Of a DNA stretch of 64,000 bases, positions 32,110-40,907 are shown piece by piece; the stretch's first letter is position 1; each line of letters opens with the position of its first letter. Source of the DNA: Regnicoccus frigidus (GTDB taxonomy: Bacteria > Cyanobacteriota > Cyanobacteriia > PCC-6307 > Cyanobiaceae); assembly GCA_025194985.1 (NCBI GenBank), contig JAOANE010000039.1:18454-82453 (forward strand), in the 5' to 3' direction. The notes below the pieces were generated by a model. The model was given only the letters and a program-made list of their open reading frames with translations. It made no database searches and was not told where the DNA came from. The position numbers were made by a program, and so were the translations under genes.

Positions 32110-33948
32110 TCAATCGGCGTCGCTCCAGGTGCTGGCCACGTGCAGATCCCTGAGTTGCTGGGCGGCCACATCGGCTGGGGCCTGGGTGAGCAGGCAGCGG
32201 GCCTGCTGGGTTTTTGGGAAGGCGATCGTGTCGCGGATCGACTCCTCACCGGCCAGCAGCATCACCATCCGATCGAGGCCGAAGGCGATGCCGCCGTGGG
32301 GCGGGGCACCCAGATCAAGGGCCTCCAGCAGGAAGCCGAACTGGCGTTCCGCTTCTTCCTGGGGCAGGCCGATCGTCTGCAGCACCTGGCGCTGCAGGGC
32401 CGAATCATGGATGCGCAGGGAGCCGCCGCCCAGCTCCAGGCCGTTGAGCACCAGGTCGTAGGCCTGGGCTCGGGCGCTTGGCAAGGCCGCAGCCCAGCTG
32501 GCCGGATCACTGCCGAGGTCAGCGGGGTTGGGGGCGCAAAAGGGATGGTGCAGGGCCTCCAGCCGGTTCTCCTCGCTGTTGAAGCCGAACATCGGGAAGT
32601 CGACCACCCAGAGGAAGTTCCAGGCCTCGTTGCTGGCCTCGGCTGGAACCAGGCCCAACTCCCGGGCCAGGTACTGACGCACCCGGTCAAGGGCCTTGTT
32701 CACCGTGGCGGTGTCGCCGGCGCCGAACAGCAGCAGGGTGCCGGGCGTGGCGCCGCTGCGCTCCAGCAGCTCGGCCATCTGCGCCTTGGTGAAGCCATCT
32801 TTGATCGCTCCGATCGTGTTGATCCCGACCAGGTTGCCGCCGACATCAAAGGAGGTTTCAGGGTCCACCCCCTCAATGACGCGGATGAAAGCCAGGCCAG
32901 CCGCTCCCGCCGCCTGGGCTTCGCTGAACACATCCCCGCCGGGTTTGATGCGCACGTTGCTGAGTGCCTCATTGCCGCCGGGGATGGCGATGCACTTCAC
33001 GGCCCCACCGGCCGCCACGGCGCCGGAGAACACCTTGAAGCCGGAGTGCGTGGCAATGTCGCTCACATCCACCAGCTCCAGGCCGTAGCGGGTGTCGGGG
33101 CGGTCGGTGCCGTAGCGATCCATCGCCTCCTGCCAGGTGAGGCGGGGGAAGGGCAGCGGCAGCTCGATTCCCTTCGCTGTCTTCCAGATCGCGGCGATCA
33201 GGCGTTCGTTGAGGTCAAGGATCTCCTCCTGCTCCAGAAAGCTCACCTCGATGTCGAGCTGGGTGAACTCCGGCTGGCGATCGGCGCGCAGGTCTTCGTC
33301 GCGGAAGCAGCGCGCCACCTGGTAGTAGCGCTCCAGTCCGCCCACCATCAGCAGCTGCTTGAACAGTTGGGGTGACTGGGGCAGGGCGAACCACTCGCCG
33401 CCGCAGACCCGGCTGGGTACCAGGTAATCGCGGGCGCCCTCGGGGGTGGAGCGGGTGAGGATCGGAGTTTCCACCTCGATGAAGCCTTCGCCTTCCAGGA
33501 AGGTCCGGGCGGCCCGGATCGTGCTGTGCCGCAGCCGCAGGTTGCGGGCCATGCGCTCGCGGCGCAGGTCGAGATAGCGATGGCGCAGCCGCAGTTCCTC
33601 GCGCACGTTGCCGTCGTCGTGAACGGAGACGGCGAAGGGCAGCGTTTTTTTGATGGCATTGAGAACGGTGAGTTGGCTGGCGATCACCTCCACCGCACCG
33701 GTGGCCAGCCGTTCGTTGAGCGACTCTTCTGGCCGAAGCTGCACCCGTCCCACCACCTGCAGCACCGTTTCATTGCGCAGGTTGCCGGCGAGCTCGGGAT
33801 CCACCGTGATCTGGATGGTGCCACTGCGATCACGCAGATCCAGAAAGATCAGGCCGCCATGGTCGCGGCGCCGGTCCACCCAGCCGCAGAGCTGAACGGT
33901 CTGATCGACGGCATCACGACGCAGATCGCCGCATCCGTGACTGCGCAT
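32110..33948 (-). CDS. aspS: Aspartyl-tRNA synthetase
   Basis: 612 residues, the bacterial-type length with a GAD insertion domain. The N-terminal OB fold contains VQLCGWVDRRRDHGGLIFLD; motif 2 is YYQVARCFRDEDLRADRQPE with FTQLD; motif 3 is GGIAFGLDRMVMLLAGEESI. The class II fold is complete. It charges tRNA-Asp, and possibly tRNA-Asn if the organism uses the transamidation route. The gene is monocistronic between dps and gcvT. Confidence 0.97.
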   Translation of the reverse strand: MRSHGCGDLRRDAVDQTVQLCGWVDRRRDHGGLIFLDLRDRSGTIQITVDPELAGNLRNETVLQVVGRVQLRPEESLNERLATGAVEVIASQLTVLNAIKKTLPFAVSVHDDGNVREELRLRHRYLDLRRERMARNLRLRHSTIRAARTFLEGEGFIEVETPILTRSTPEGARDYLVPSRVCGGEWFALPQSPQLFKQLLMVGGLERYYQVARCFRDEDLRADRQPEFTQLDIEVSFLEQEEILDLNERLIAAIWKTAKGIELPLPFPRLTWQEAMDRYGTDRPDTRYGLELVDVSDIATHSGFKVFSGAVAAGGAVKCIAIPGGNEALSNVRIKPGGDVFSEAQAAGAAGLAFIRVIEGVDPETSFDVGGNLVGINTIGAIKDGFTKAQMAELLERSGATPGTLLLFGAGDTATVNKALDRVRQYLARELGLVPAEASNEAWNFLWVVDFPMFGFNSEENRLEALHHPFCAPNPADLGSDPASWAAALPSARAQAYDLVLNGLELGGGSLRIHDSALQRQVLQTIGLPQEEAERQFGFLLEALDLGAPPHGGIAFGLDRMVMLLAGEESIRDTIAFPKTQQARCLLTQAPADVAAQQLRDLHVASTWSDAD

Positions 33949-34005
33949 CGGGGAAGAGGAAAGGAATCTGCGAGTTTCCCATGGCAGCAGCCAAGGCCGG
34001 GTCCC

Positions 34006-35166
34006 CTACGGCCGCCGATAGAAAGGCCGCTTCACCACAAGCGCCGGTTGGGGCTGGCCGCGAATCTCCACCTGCAGTTCGGTGCCGAGCTTGGCCGCCT
34101 CGGCTGGCACGCTGGCCAGGGCGATGGCTTCGCCAAGCGTCGGTGACCAGGTACCGCTGGTGATCTCGCCCACCACGGCTCCACCCAGGAGCACCGGATA
34201 GCCATGGCGGGCGATCGCCCGGCCCTGGAGCTTGAGCCCCACCAGCCGCCGGCTCACCCCTTCGGCTGTCTGGCGCTCCAGGGCCGCCCGGCCGATGAAA
34301 TCAGCCGGCATCTCCAGGTGAACCAGCCAGCCCAGCGAGGCTTCCAGGGGGGTGGTGGTGGCGTCCATGTCCTGGCCGTAGAGGTGCATGGCGGCCTCCA
34401 GGCGCAGGGTGTCGCGGGCGCCAAGGCCGCAGGGGGGCACGCCGCTGCTCAGCAGTTGTTGCCAGAGGGCCTGGCCGGCCGAGCGCTCCAGCAGCAGTTC
34501 GAAGCCGTCCTCGCCGGTGTAGCCGGTGCGGGCCACGAACACGGCTGCCCCCGCCGCCGCGCCGCTGGCGCTGCCGGCGAGCCGCAGGCTGCGGTGCCCG
34601 AAGCGGGGCAGGCCTGCGAGGCTTTCGCCCACCAAGGCCTCCAGCAGGGCCGCGGCCTCGGGGCCCTGCAGGGCGAGCAGCACCCCTTGCCCCTTGCGAT
34701 CGCTGATCTGCACATCCTCTGTTTCCAGCTGAGCGCGCAGCCAGGCGGTGTCGGCTGCGGCGCAGGCGGCATTGATCACCACCAGCAGGGTGTCGACGGG
34801 GCCTGCGGGTCCATCAGGCCGGCCCTGGTCGTAGATGATCAGGTCATCGCGGATGCCGCCCGCCTCGTTGAGCAGCACGGTGTAGAGCGCTTCGCCGGGG
34901 CCGATGCGATCGAGGTCCGTGGGTACGAGCCGTTGCAGGGCGCTCTTCACCCCATCGCCTTGGAGGGTGAGCACACCCATGTGGGAGATGTCGAAGACGC
35001 CGCAGCGCTCGCGCACGGCCCGATGTTCTTCGACCAGCCCCTTGTATTGCACTGCCATCTGCCAGCCCTCAAACGGCACCATCCGCCCCCCGGCGGCCTT
35101 GCAGAGTTCGGCCAGGGGGGTGAGTTGGAGCGGATCGGCGGCAGCGCCAACGGGATCACCTGCCAT
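34006..35166 (-). CDS. gcvT: Glycine cleavage system T protein (aminomethyltransferase)
   Basis: 386 residues from ATG 35166 (MAGDPVGAAADPLQLTPLAE); an upstream in-frame ATG at 35217 is less likely. GGRMVPFEGWQMAVQYKGLV, FDISHMGVLTL, RTGYTGEDGFELLL and GLGARDTLRLEAAMHLYGQD are GcvT hallmarks, the last two near the folate-binding site. It transfers the methylene group from glycine to tetrahydrofolate, central to photorespiration in cyanobacteria. The other Gcv subunits are not in the window. Confidence 0.95.
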   Translation of the reverse strand: MAGDPVGAAADPLQLTPLAELCKAAGGRMVPFEGWQMAVQYKGLVEEHRAVRERCGVFDISHMGVLTLQGDGVKSALQRLVPTDLDRIGPGEALYTVLLNEAGGIRDDLIIYDQGRPDGPAGPVDTLLVVINAACAAADTAWLRAQLETEDVQISDRKGQGVLLALQGPEAAALLEALVGESLAGLPRFGHRSLRLAGSASGAAAGAAVFVARTGYTGEDGFELLLERSAGQALWQQLLSSGVPPCGLGARDTLRLEAAMHLYGQDMDATTTPLEASLGWLVHLEMPADFIGRAALERQTAEGVSRRLVGLKLQGRAIARHGYPVLLGGAVVGEITSGTWSPTLGEAIALASVPAEAAKLGTELQVEIRGQPQPALVVKRPFYRRP

Positions 35167-35303
35167 GGCTGAATGGTTGCCGAAACGTTGTCTCGATCCT
35201 ATGGAGTGGCGTTTCAAACCCGAAGACTTCCGGGAGGTTCGGTTCTACGCCTGTTTGCAGCCCATTGAAATCAGTACCTTATGGACCTTGGATTAAGTCG
35301 ATC

Positions 35304-35567
35304 ATGGGCCAGCGCCCCAACTGTCGCAGTTGTCGTCACTGCATCGCTCCTTTGGGTGGTGAGCCTGGCTGGTGTCAGTTGCGACGGCTGGCGATCCATT
35401 CGGAATTGAGTGGGGACCTCTGGTGTCACCACTGGACGGCGCGCTCCGGGCGCCCGTCCGTCGAGCCCGTTCTGGCTCAGCCAATCAGCTTCCAGCCCTA
35501 TGGCCATCGCCAGCTTTCCCTGGTTGGATTGCTGGAGCCTGTCTCACAGGAGCCTGTCTCTGTTTAG
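35304..35567 (+). CDS. Small Cys-rich protein of unknown function
   Basis: 87 residues from ATG 35304 (an upstream start at 35265 would add 13). The N-terminal half has a tight cysteine cluster, NCRSCRHCIAPLGGEPGWCQ, then LWCHHWTARSG, that is Cys-x2-Cys-x2-Cys with two more Cys and a His-His pair, which suggests a small zinc- or cluster-binding fold. I believe similar short proteins occur in picocyanobacteria but cannot name a family. It is divergent from gcvT. If it is not real, 35167-35719 holds no gene that I can see. Confidence 0.5.
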   Translation: MGQRPNCRSCRHCIAPLGGEPGWCQLRRLAIHSELSGDLWCHHWTARSGRPSVEPVLAQPISFQPYGHRQLSLVGLLEPVSQEPVSV

Positions 35568-35719
35568 GAATGCCTGAAACGCGATTTACTGAACTAGAAT
35601 CAGCGACTGCTTAGCGGCTGTCAGTGACAAGGCGAAGGGCCAGCTTGGATGATCTCCCGGCCTCTGGCCCCTTGTTTTGCCAGGCAGCCCTCCCCCAAAC
35701 CCTGTAAGGAGGTAGATGG

Positions 35720-36115
35720 TTGGTCACACTTTCCCCGGGAAGGCCGGTTGAACTGATGGCCTGTCAGTTGGATGGTGAAACGTTCACCCTGCCGACAGGA
35801 ACCCGCATTTTTGGTCATGGCGAACCAGCCAATGCCATTTATGCCGTGCGCAAAGGAATCGTCGAAATCATCGACCAGGCTGGCGACCGGCTCTGCTACA
35901 GGCCAGGGGAACTGTTCAGCTATCTCGACATCGTCTGGCGTGGGGGCTATTTCCGCCATGAGGCGATCGCCCGCACTCCCGTCGAACTGGTGAAGCTCGG
36001 CCGGCTCAGTTTTCTGAACCTGCTGCACAACCATCCCACCCTCGCGATTGACCTGATCGGCCAGCAGCACGAGCGCCTGCGCGAACAACGGGCCAGCGGC
36101 TCTTACTGTTACTGA
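35720..36115 (+). CDS. Cyclic-nucleotide-binding (CRP-like sensor) domain protein without HTH
   Basis: 131 residues from TTG 35720. The start is chosen because AAGGAGG lies 7 bases upstream; the nearer ATG at 35715 is too close and its frame closes at once. The jelly-roll core is visible: LDGETFTLPTGTRIFGHGEP, AIYAVRKGIVEIID, RPGELFSYLDIVWRGGYFRH and RTPVELVKLGRLSF. The C-terminal DNA-binding helix-turn-helix of Crp/Fnr proteins is absent: the protein ends soon after the dimer helix. It may sense a ligand or act by protein contact. It converges with speB. Confidence 0.75.
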   Translation: MVTLSPGRPVELMACQLDGETFTLPTGTRIFGHGEPANAIYAVRKGIVEIIDQAGDRLCYRPGELFSYLDIVWRGGYFRHEAIARTPVELVKLGRLSFLNLLHNHPTLAIDLIGQQHERLREQRASGSYCY

Positions 36116-37104
36116 GCGGGGCGACCGAGCAAGAGCAGCAGGCTGCGAACCACTTTCGCCGCCAGAACGGCGCTGTTGCCGCCGGGGTCGAGCAGGGGTG
36201 AGAGCTCCACCACATCCGCGCCCACCAGGCGGTGGTGGCGGAGTTCGTCCACCAGCCCGCTGAAGTGGCCCCAGAGAAAGCCGCCGGGTTCTGGTGTGCC
36301 GGTGCCCGGCAGAACGGAAGGGTCGAACCAGTCGAGATCCACGGTTAGGTAAAGCGGTCTGCCGCGCAGGGGCGCCAGGGCTGCCACCAGGTCGGCCTGC
36401 AGACGCTCGGGCTGCAGAGAGAGGCCGGGGCCGGTGCCCACCAGGCGGCCGCTGTGCCTGAGTTCGGCGAATTCCGCGCGCGTGCCGCTGCGGATGGCGA
36501 TCTGCAGCAGCTGGCCACTGGGGAGCACCTCCAGGCAACGGCGCATGGCGCAGGCGTGGCTGTGGCTTGAGCCGAGCCAGCTGTGGCGCAGGTCGGCGTG
36601 GGCATCGAGTTGCACCAGCACCAGATCCGGGTGGCGGGCGGCGACTGCCCCGACCGCGCCGCTGCTGATCGAGTGCTCGCCGCCCAGCATCAGGGGCTTC
36701 AGCCCCAGGGCCAGCACCGCCTCGGTGGCCTGGCCCACGGCGGCCACCACTGGCTCCGGGGCGCCAAAGGGAATCGCCACCGCGCCCAGATCGGCGAAGG
36801 CCAGGTCCTCAAGATCCAGATCGAGCTGGGGGCAATAGGTTTCCAGCCCACTGCTCACCTCCCGGATCGCCGCTGGCCCGAAGCGGGTGCCGGGACGGAA
36901 CGAGGTGGTGCCGTCATAGGGGACACCGAATAGCCCCACCTGGCAACCGGCCGGATCGCGGCGGCCCGCCATGAACACCGCACCGTCCGTTTCAAAGAGG
37001 TCGCTGTCAATCAGGTCAGGGTCGAACTGGTTGATGTCGGGCAAGTCTGGGTTGAAACAGGTGATGGCCAACAAGTCTGGATCCTCAGCGGTGCTGCCCA
37101 GCAC
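36109..37104 (-). CDS. speB: Agmatinase / ureohydrolase
   Basis: 331 residues from GTG 37104, which lies 1 base after the speE stop; the frame is open upstream but overlaps speE. Binuclear Mn2+ motifs are intact: GGEHS (MLGGEHSISSGAV), QLDAHADLRHSW and TVDLDWFDPSVLPGTGTPEP. The core GVPYDGTTSFRPGTRFGPAA is typical. Agmatinase splits agmatine to putrescine and urea; in cyanobacteria some members act on guanidine or other guanidino compounds. Its pairing with spermidine synthase supports polyamine metabolism. Confidence 0.9.
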   Translation of the reverse strand: MLGSTAEDPDLLAITCFNPDLPDINQFDPDLIDSDLFETDGAVFMAGRRDPAGCQVGLFGVPYDGTTSFRPGTRFGPAAIREVSSGLETYCPQLDLDLEDLAFADLGAVAIPFGAPEPVVAAVGQATEAVLALGLKPLMLGGEHSISSGAVGAVAARHPDLVLVQLDAHADLRHSWLGSSHSHACAMRRCLEVLPSGQLLQIAIRSGTRAEFAELRHSGRLVGTGPGLSLQPERLQADLVAALAPLRGRPLYLTVDLDWFDPSVLPGTGTPEPGGFLWGHFSGLVDELRHHRLVGADVVELSPLLDPGGNSAVLAAKVVRSLLLLLGRPAQ

Positions 37105-37105
37105 G

Positions 37106-37957
37106 TCAGCCAGCGAGGGCCCTCTCGATTCCGGCCGGAACCGCCTCGAAGGCGCCGCGCTGCCAGCGGGGGCTCCAGATCTCGCAGCCCTCGGCGACGG
37201 ACGCGGCGCGGGCGGCATCCGGCTGCCGGTAACGGGGGCCGTCGCTGGCGGCGAAGGTCCAGCTCCACCAGCCGCTTGGGTACATCGGCACCCAGCCGTA
37301 GAGGGGATCGGCGTGGCGGAACACTTCGCGCAGCAGCCGCACCGTTTCGAGGTGCACCGAGCGGAAGGCCTCGGGCGATTCGCTCTGGGTGGCGAAGACG
37401 CCGCCGGGCCTGAGGATGCGGCGGCAGTGCTGGAAGAAGGCGCGGTTGAACAGGCCCTCGGCCGGGCCGGCGGGGTCGGAACCGTCGACGATCACCACGT
37501 CGTAACTGGCGTCAGCGGCGGCGGCGACCCAGGCAATGCCGTCGCCCACGGTGAGCTGCAAACGGGGATCGCTCCAGCAGCCGGCCCCGAGACTGGGCAG
37601 GTGCTCCTGGCTCCAGGCCACCACCTGGCCATCGATCTCCACCAGGTCGAGCTGCTGCACGCCGGGGTGGCGCAGGCACTCGCGGGCGGTGCCGCCGTCG
37701 CCGCCACCGATCACCAGCACCCGCTCGATGGCCGCGGCGCCGCAGAGGGCGGGATGCACGAGGGGCTCGTGGTAGTGCCGCTCCTGGCGCTCGGCCGTCA
37801 TCCAACAACCGTCGAGCAGCAGCCCCTTGCCGTAGCGCTCGCTCTCGATGATCGTGACGCGCTGGTAAGGCGAGCTGGTCTCGGCGATCACCCGGCCAGC
37901 CAGGCCGTAGCGCACACCGTCGTAGACCTCATCGATCCAGCCGGGGGAGGGGTCCAT
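37106..37957 (-). CDS. speE: Spermidine synthase
   Basis: 283 residues from ATG 37957 (MDPSPGWIDEVYDG). The SAM-type fold has VLVIGGGDGGTARECLRHPG (glycine loop), DLVEIDGQVV (ribose-binding acid), and VVIVDGSDPAGPAEGLF with the catalytic Asp. QRVTIIESERYGKGLLLDG and ERHYHEPLVHPAL bind decarboxylated SAM and the amine. It transfers aminopropyl to putrescine, the product of the speB gene immediately downstream. Confidence 0.95.
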   Translation of the reverse strand: MDPSPGWIDEVYDGVRYGLAGRVIAETSSPYQRVTIIESERYGKGLLLDGCWMTAERQERHYHEPLVHPALCGAAAIERVLVIGGGDGGTARECLRHPGVQQLDLVEIDGQVVAWSQEHLPSLGAGCWSDPRLQLTVGDGIAWVAAAADASYDVVIVDGSDPAGPAEGLFNRAFFQHCRRILRPGGVFATQSESPEAFRSVHLETVRLLREVFRHADPLYGWVPMYPSGWWSWTFAASDGPRYRQPDAARAASVAEGCEIWSPRWQRGAFEAVPAGIERALAG

Positions 37958-38046
37958 GGCGGCGGGGCGGGGTCGGATGGCTTGATCCGTACGCTTGCAC
38001 AGAGGGCCGCACGTTGGGCGCCGCCTGTCCATGTCAGGCTCAATCC

Positions 38047-38499
38047 ATGGCCAGCGACCTGCCCGGCAGTGATCTGCGCGTGACGCCGGCGGTGCTGATC
38101 CCGGCGGCCGAGCTGCGCTGGCGTTTTTCGCGCTCCTCGGGCCCGGGTGGTCAGAACGTGAACACCACCGACTCGCGGGTGGAGCTGGTGTTTGATCTGG
38201 CGGCTTCGGCGGCGCTGCCGGCGCTGCTGCAGGCCCGGGCGTTGCGGCGGTTGGAGGCGCGCCTAGTGGAGGGGGCCGTGGTGGTGGCGGCCAGCGAGCA
38301 CCGCTCCCAGTGGCAGAACCGGGTGGCGGCCCAGCGCCGTCTTGTGATGCTGCTGCAGGAGGCCCTGCGGCCGCCGCCACCGCCGCGCCGCGCCACCCGG
38401 CCCAGCCGTGGCTCGGTGGAGCGGCGGCTCACGGCCAAGAAGCAGCGGGGCGCAATCAAGGCCCGGCGTGCCCAGCGGGGCGGTGGCAGTGATCTCTGA
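38047..38499 (+). CDS. arfB: Alternative ribosome-rescue hydrolase ArfB (YaeJ)
   Basis: 150 residues from ATG 38047. The release-factor GGQ motif is at 34-36 in RFSRSSGPGGQNVNTTDSRV, and the C-terminal tail is rich in Lys/Arg (RRLTAKKQRGAIKARRAQRG), the part that enters the empty mRNA channel of a stalled ribosome. No codon-recognition domain is present, unlike RF1/RF2. It hydrolyses peptidyl-tRNA on non-stop ribosomes. It is divergent from speE. Confidence 0.92.
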   Translation: MASDLPGSDLRVTPAVLIPAAELRWRFSRSSGPGGQNVNTTDSRVELVFDLAASAALPALLQARALRRLEARLVEGAVVVAASEHRSQWQNRVAAQRRLVMLLQEALRPPPPPRRATRPSRGSVERRLTAKKQRGAIKARRAQRGGGSDL

Positions 38500-38518
38500 G
38501 CTTGATCTCTGAGCCGGC

Positions 38519-39355
38519 CTAAGGCCCTGCCGCCTCAGCGCGGATTGCGGCCTTGGCCTGCCGCCACAGGTCCTCCAGTTCGGCGATGTTGCGACCGCCA
38601 AGATCACCGCCCAGGGCGGCTTCGACGCGGGAGAAGCGATCCAGGAACCGCTGGTTGGTGCCGGCTAGGCCGGCTTCCGGGTCGAGCGCGCACCAGCGGG
38701 CCACGTTCACCAGGGTGAACAGCACATCGCCGAGTTCCTCCTGGGCGTGGGCCCGGTCGCCGCTGGCCACGGCCTCCTGAAGCTCGCCCAGCTCCTCCTG
38801 CACTTTCTCCCACACCCCGCCCAGGTCGTCCCACTCGAAGCCGGCGGAGGCGGCCTTTTTGGAGATGGTCATGGCGCCAGCCAGGGCGGGTTGGCCGCGC
38901 ACTTTGCTGGCGAGCCGATCGCTGAGTGGGCTTGCCGTTGCGCTGGCGTGGGCTGCTGCCCTGGCGCTGGCCTCCTCGGCCTTGATCGCCTCCCAGCTGG
39001 CGCGCACGGCGGCGGTGTCGGCCGCCACGGCGCCTGCGAACACATGGGGATGGCGGCGGATGAGCTTGGCGCTGATGCCCCGGGCAATCGCCCCCAGATC
39101 GAAGCGACCCGCCTCGCTGGCGATCTGGGCGTGCAGCACCACCTGCAGCAGCAGGTCGCCCAGTTCCTCGCTGAGGTGGGCGTCATCGCCATGGCGGATG
39201 GCATCGGCCACCTCGTGGGCCTCCTCCAGCACATAGGGCACCAGGGAGGTGTGGGTCTGCTCCAGGTCCCAGGGGCAACCGCTGGCGGGATCGCGCAGCC
39301 GTGCCACCACGGCGATCAGCTCGGCCAGGGCGCTCAGGGTGGGATCGGCGGGCAT
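38519..39355 (-). CDS. mazG: Nucleoside triphosphate pyrophosphohydrolase MazG
   Basis: 278 residues, a full tandem-domain MazG. The first MazG domain has CPWDLEQTHTSLVPYVLEEA and HLSEELGDLLLQVVLHAQIA; the second has KVQEELGELQEAV and AQEELGDVLFTLVNVARW. The EExxE...ExxD metal-binding motifs are intact in both. The enzyme removes pyrophosphate from NTPs and dampens aberrant nucleotides and ppGpp responses. It lies 24 bases downstream of the DUF2227 gene on the same strand. Confidence 0.94.
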   Translation of the reverse strand: MPADPTLSALAELIAVVARLRDPASGCPWDLEQTHTSLVPYVLEEAHEVADAIRHGDDAHLSEELGDLLLQVVLHAQIASEAGRFDLGAIARGISAKLIRRHPHVFAGAVAADTAAVRASWEAIKAEEASARAAAHASATASPLSDRLASKVRGQPALAGAMTISKKAASAGFEWDDLGGVWEKVQEELGELQEAVASGDRAHAQEELGDVLFTLVNVARWCALDPEAGLAGTNQRFLDRFSRVEAALGGDLGGRNIAELEDLWRQAKAAIRAEAAGP

Positions 39356-39379
39356 GGGCCAGGGCCTCGGCTGCTGTGC

Positions 39380-39871
39380 TCAGCGACGGCGCAGCAGCCT
39401 GGGCAGCCGCGGCATCGGGTCGCCATCCTGGATCAGGTGCAGCCAGCTGCTGGCCTCCAGCCCCACCAGCGCACTCAGCACCAGCGGGCGCTGCTCGCGC
39501 CACAGGCGCCCGGCCCAGCCCAGCAGCTCCTGGGGCGGCGGCCCCCCGAAAAAAGACAGCAGCGCTGCCAGGCCCAGGGCCAGCAACGCCAGGTAGGCCA
39601 GGCGTCCAGCCGTGCCCAGCAGCGGACTGTGGGAGAGCACTGAGCGGTGCGAGAGCCCCTTGCGGTAGGGCCACCAGAGCAGCCGCAGGGGTCCCCAACG
39701 ACGGGTGGCGTTGGAGCGGGTGTCGAGATCGGGGGAGAGCAGCAGGCCGCCCACCAGGAAGCTGAGCCCGGCCGTGCCCATCCCCGCCAGGCCCAGGCCC
39801 GGCGCCCACAGCAGCGCAAAGGGCAGAGCCAGCAGCCAGGTGGCGCGGTCGTGGCTACGGCCCTTGGCCAT
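39380..39871 (-). CDS. DUF2227-type metal-binding membrane protein
   Basis: 163 residues. The motif HDRATW near the start, LLLSPDLDTRSNATRRWGPL and YRKGLSHRSVLSHSPLLGTA place His and Asp residues as in DUF2227/YdjM-like putative membrane-bound metal-dependent hydrolases. Several hydrophobic spans are visible. The substrate is unknown. It ends with a basic tail (RLPRLLRRR). It is likely co-transcribed with mazG downstream. Confidence 0.75.
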   Translation of the reverse strand: MAKGRSHDRATWLLALPFALLWAPGLGLAGMGTAGLSFLVGGLLLSPDLDTRSNATRRWGPLRLLWWPYRKGLSHRSVLSHSPLLGTAGRLAYLALLALGLAALLSFFGGPPPQELLGWAGRLWREQRPLVLSALVGLEASSWLHLIQDGDPMPRLPRLLRRR

Positions 39872-39930
39872 CGCTGCATCGGTGGTGTCCCCGTCAGCAT
39901 GGGGGCATCCAGGCCCCAGAATGAAAGCCG

Positions 39931-40002
<72 letters not shown>

Positions 40003-40097
40003 TTCCCCCCAACCGCAACAGTACAAGAAGTTTCAGCTCAAGCCCGAGAAGCCGGTGTGGCCATGGACGGTTAGGGGACAACGACAACTGACAGCTT

Positions 40098-40907
40098 CTA
40101 TCCCTCACCCAATACAAACGATTTCACCCAACCACGCTTGACGAAGACCGGCAGCAACACGGATGCATCCACAGAGGCCAGGCCTTGATCCAGGTCTGCG
40201 CAGAGCTGGCCAAATGTTGTTCTGGCGGCAAAGCCCTCCAGCAACCTCCATTCCCCATCTCCCGGCATCTCAATCCGCGTTTCAACGCCATCTCTCCAGA
40301 TGAAAAGATTCGCGCCTCCCTGGTCCAGGTCAACCGGCACTGAATCAGTGACGCCATCTTGATTGGCCTCCCAGATCCGGTGGACCGGATAGATCGATCG
40401 CAGCAAAACACTGGATCGAGGCAGTTGGAACACCAGGCTTTCCCATTGCTCAGCTGCCACTTGGGAAAGCGCCTGCATGTCGAAGGCTTTCTCGTCTGGT
40501 GCGTTGAACACCCGGTGCCAGTGCCACTCCAGCTGGGCCACATCGGCCAGATAGGGCAGGGCTTCAGCTGGAGTGAACGTCTTGATGAAGGCCGGCAGCT
40601 CAGCGCCGTAATCGCCCAGATCCGGCGAAACTGATGCATAGGTCATGATGAACTGCTCGGTAAGTCCTCCGAAGAAATTATCACCCACCAGCCGTTGACA
40701 AACGGGATAAATGTCTTCGAGGCAACGGATCAGCTTGCCCTTCACGCTGCCCCGGTAGGCGGCGAACCCCTCTTTGACGCTCAGGCTGCCGCTGCAATGC
40801 AGCATCGGCTCCAGAGCCGCAAGGCTGGCAGGATCGGCTGCTTGGCTGATCGCCGCATAGAACAAGGTCTGCAGAGAGGTCAGTTCGCTTGGGGCTGGAG
40901 TTGGCAT
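40098..40907 (-). CDS. bufC: BufC/HvfC-type protein (DUF2063), bufferin maturation partner
   Basis: 269 residues. The N-terminal DUF2063 domain is recognisable: LQTLFYAAI, AYRGSVKGKLIRCLEDIYPV with CQRLVGDNFF and EQFIMTYASVSPDLGDYGAE. The C-terminal domain is less conserved. In HvfABC/bufferin systems this protein partners the DUF692 (MNIO) enzyme and delivers the precursor peptide to it. Its start overlaps the end of bufB by 28 bases, so the two are translationally coupled. Confidence 0.88.
   Translation of the reverse strand: MPTPAPSELTSLQTLFYAAISQAADPASLAALEPMLHCSGSLSVKEGFAAYRGSVKGKLIRCLEDIYPVCQRLVGDNFFGGLTEQFIMTYASVSPDLGDYGAELPAFIKTFTPAEALPYLADVAQLEWHWHRVFNAPDEKAFDMQALSQVAAEQWESLVFQLPRSSVLLRSIYPVHRIWEANQDGVTDSVPVDLDQGGANLFIWRDGVETRIEMPGDGEWRLLEGFAARTTFGQLCADLDQGLASVDASVLLPVFVKRGWVKSFVLGEG

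Noticed and set aside
32065..33375. Long open frame on the + strand opposite aspS
   Set aside because: Antisense shadow; aspS class II motifs are intact on the minus strand.
37106..38380. N-terminal extension of speE to 38380
   Set aside because: The extra residues are a Pro/Ala-rich low-complexity run that overlaps arfB; homology begins at MDPSPGW.
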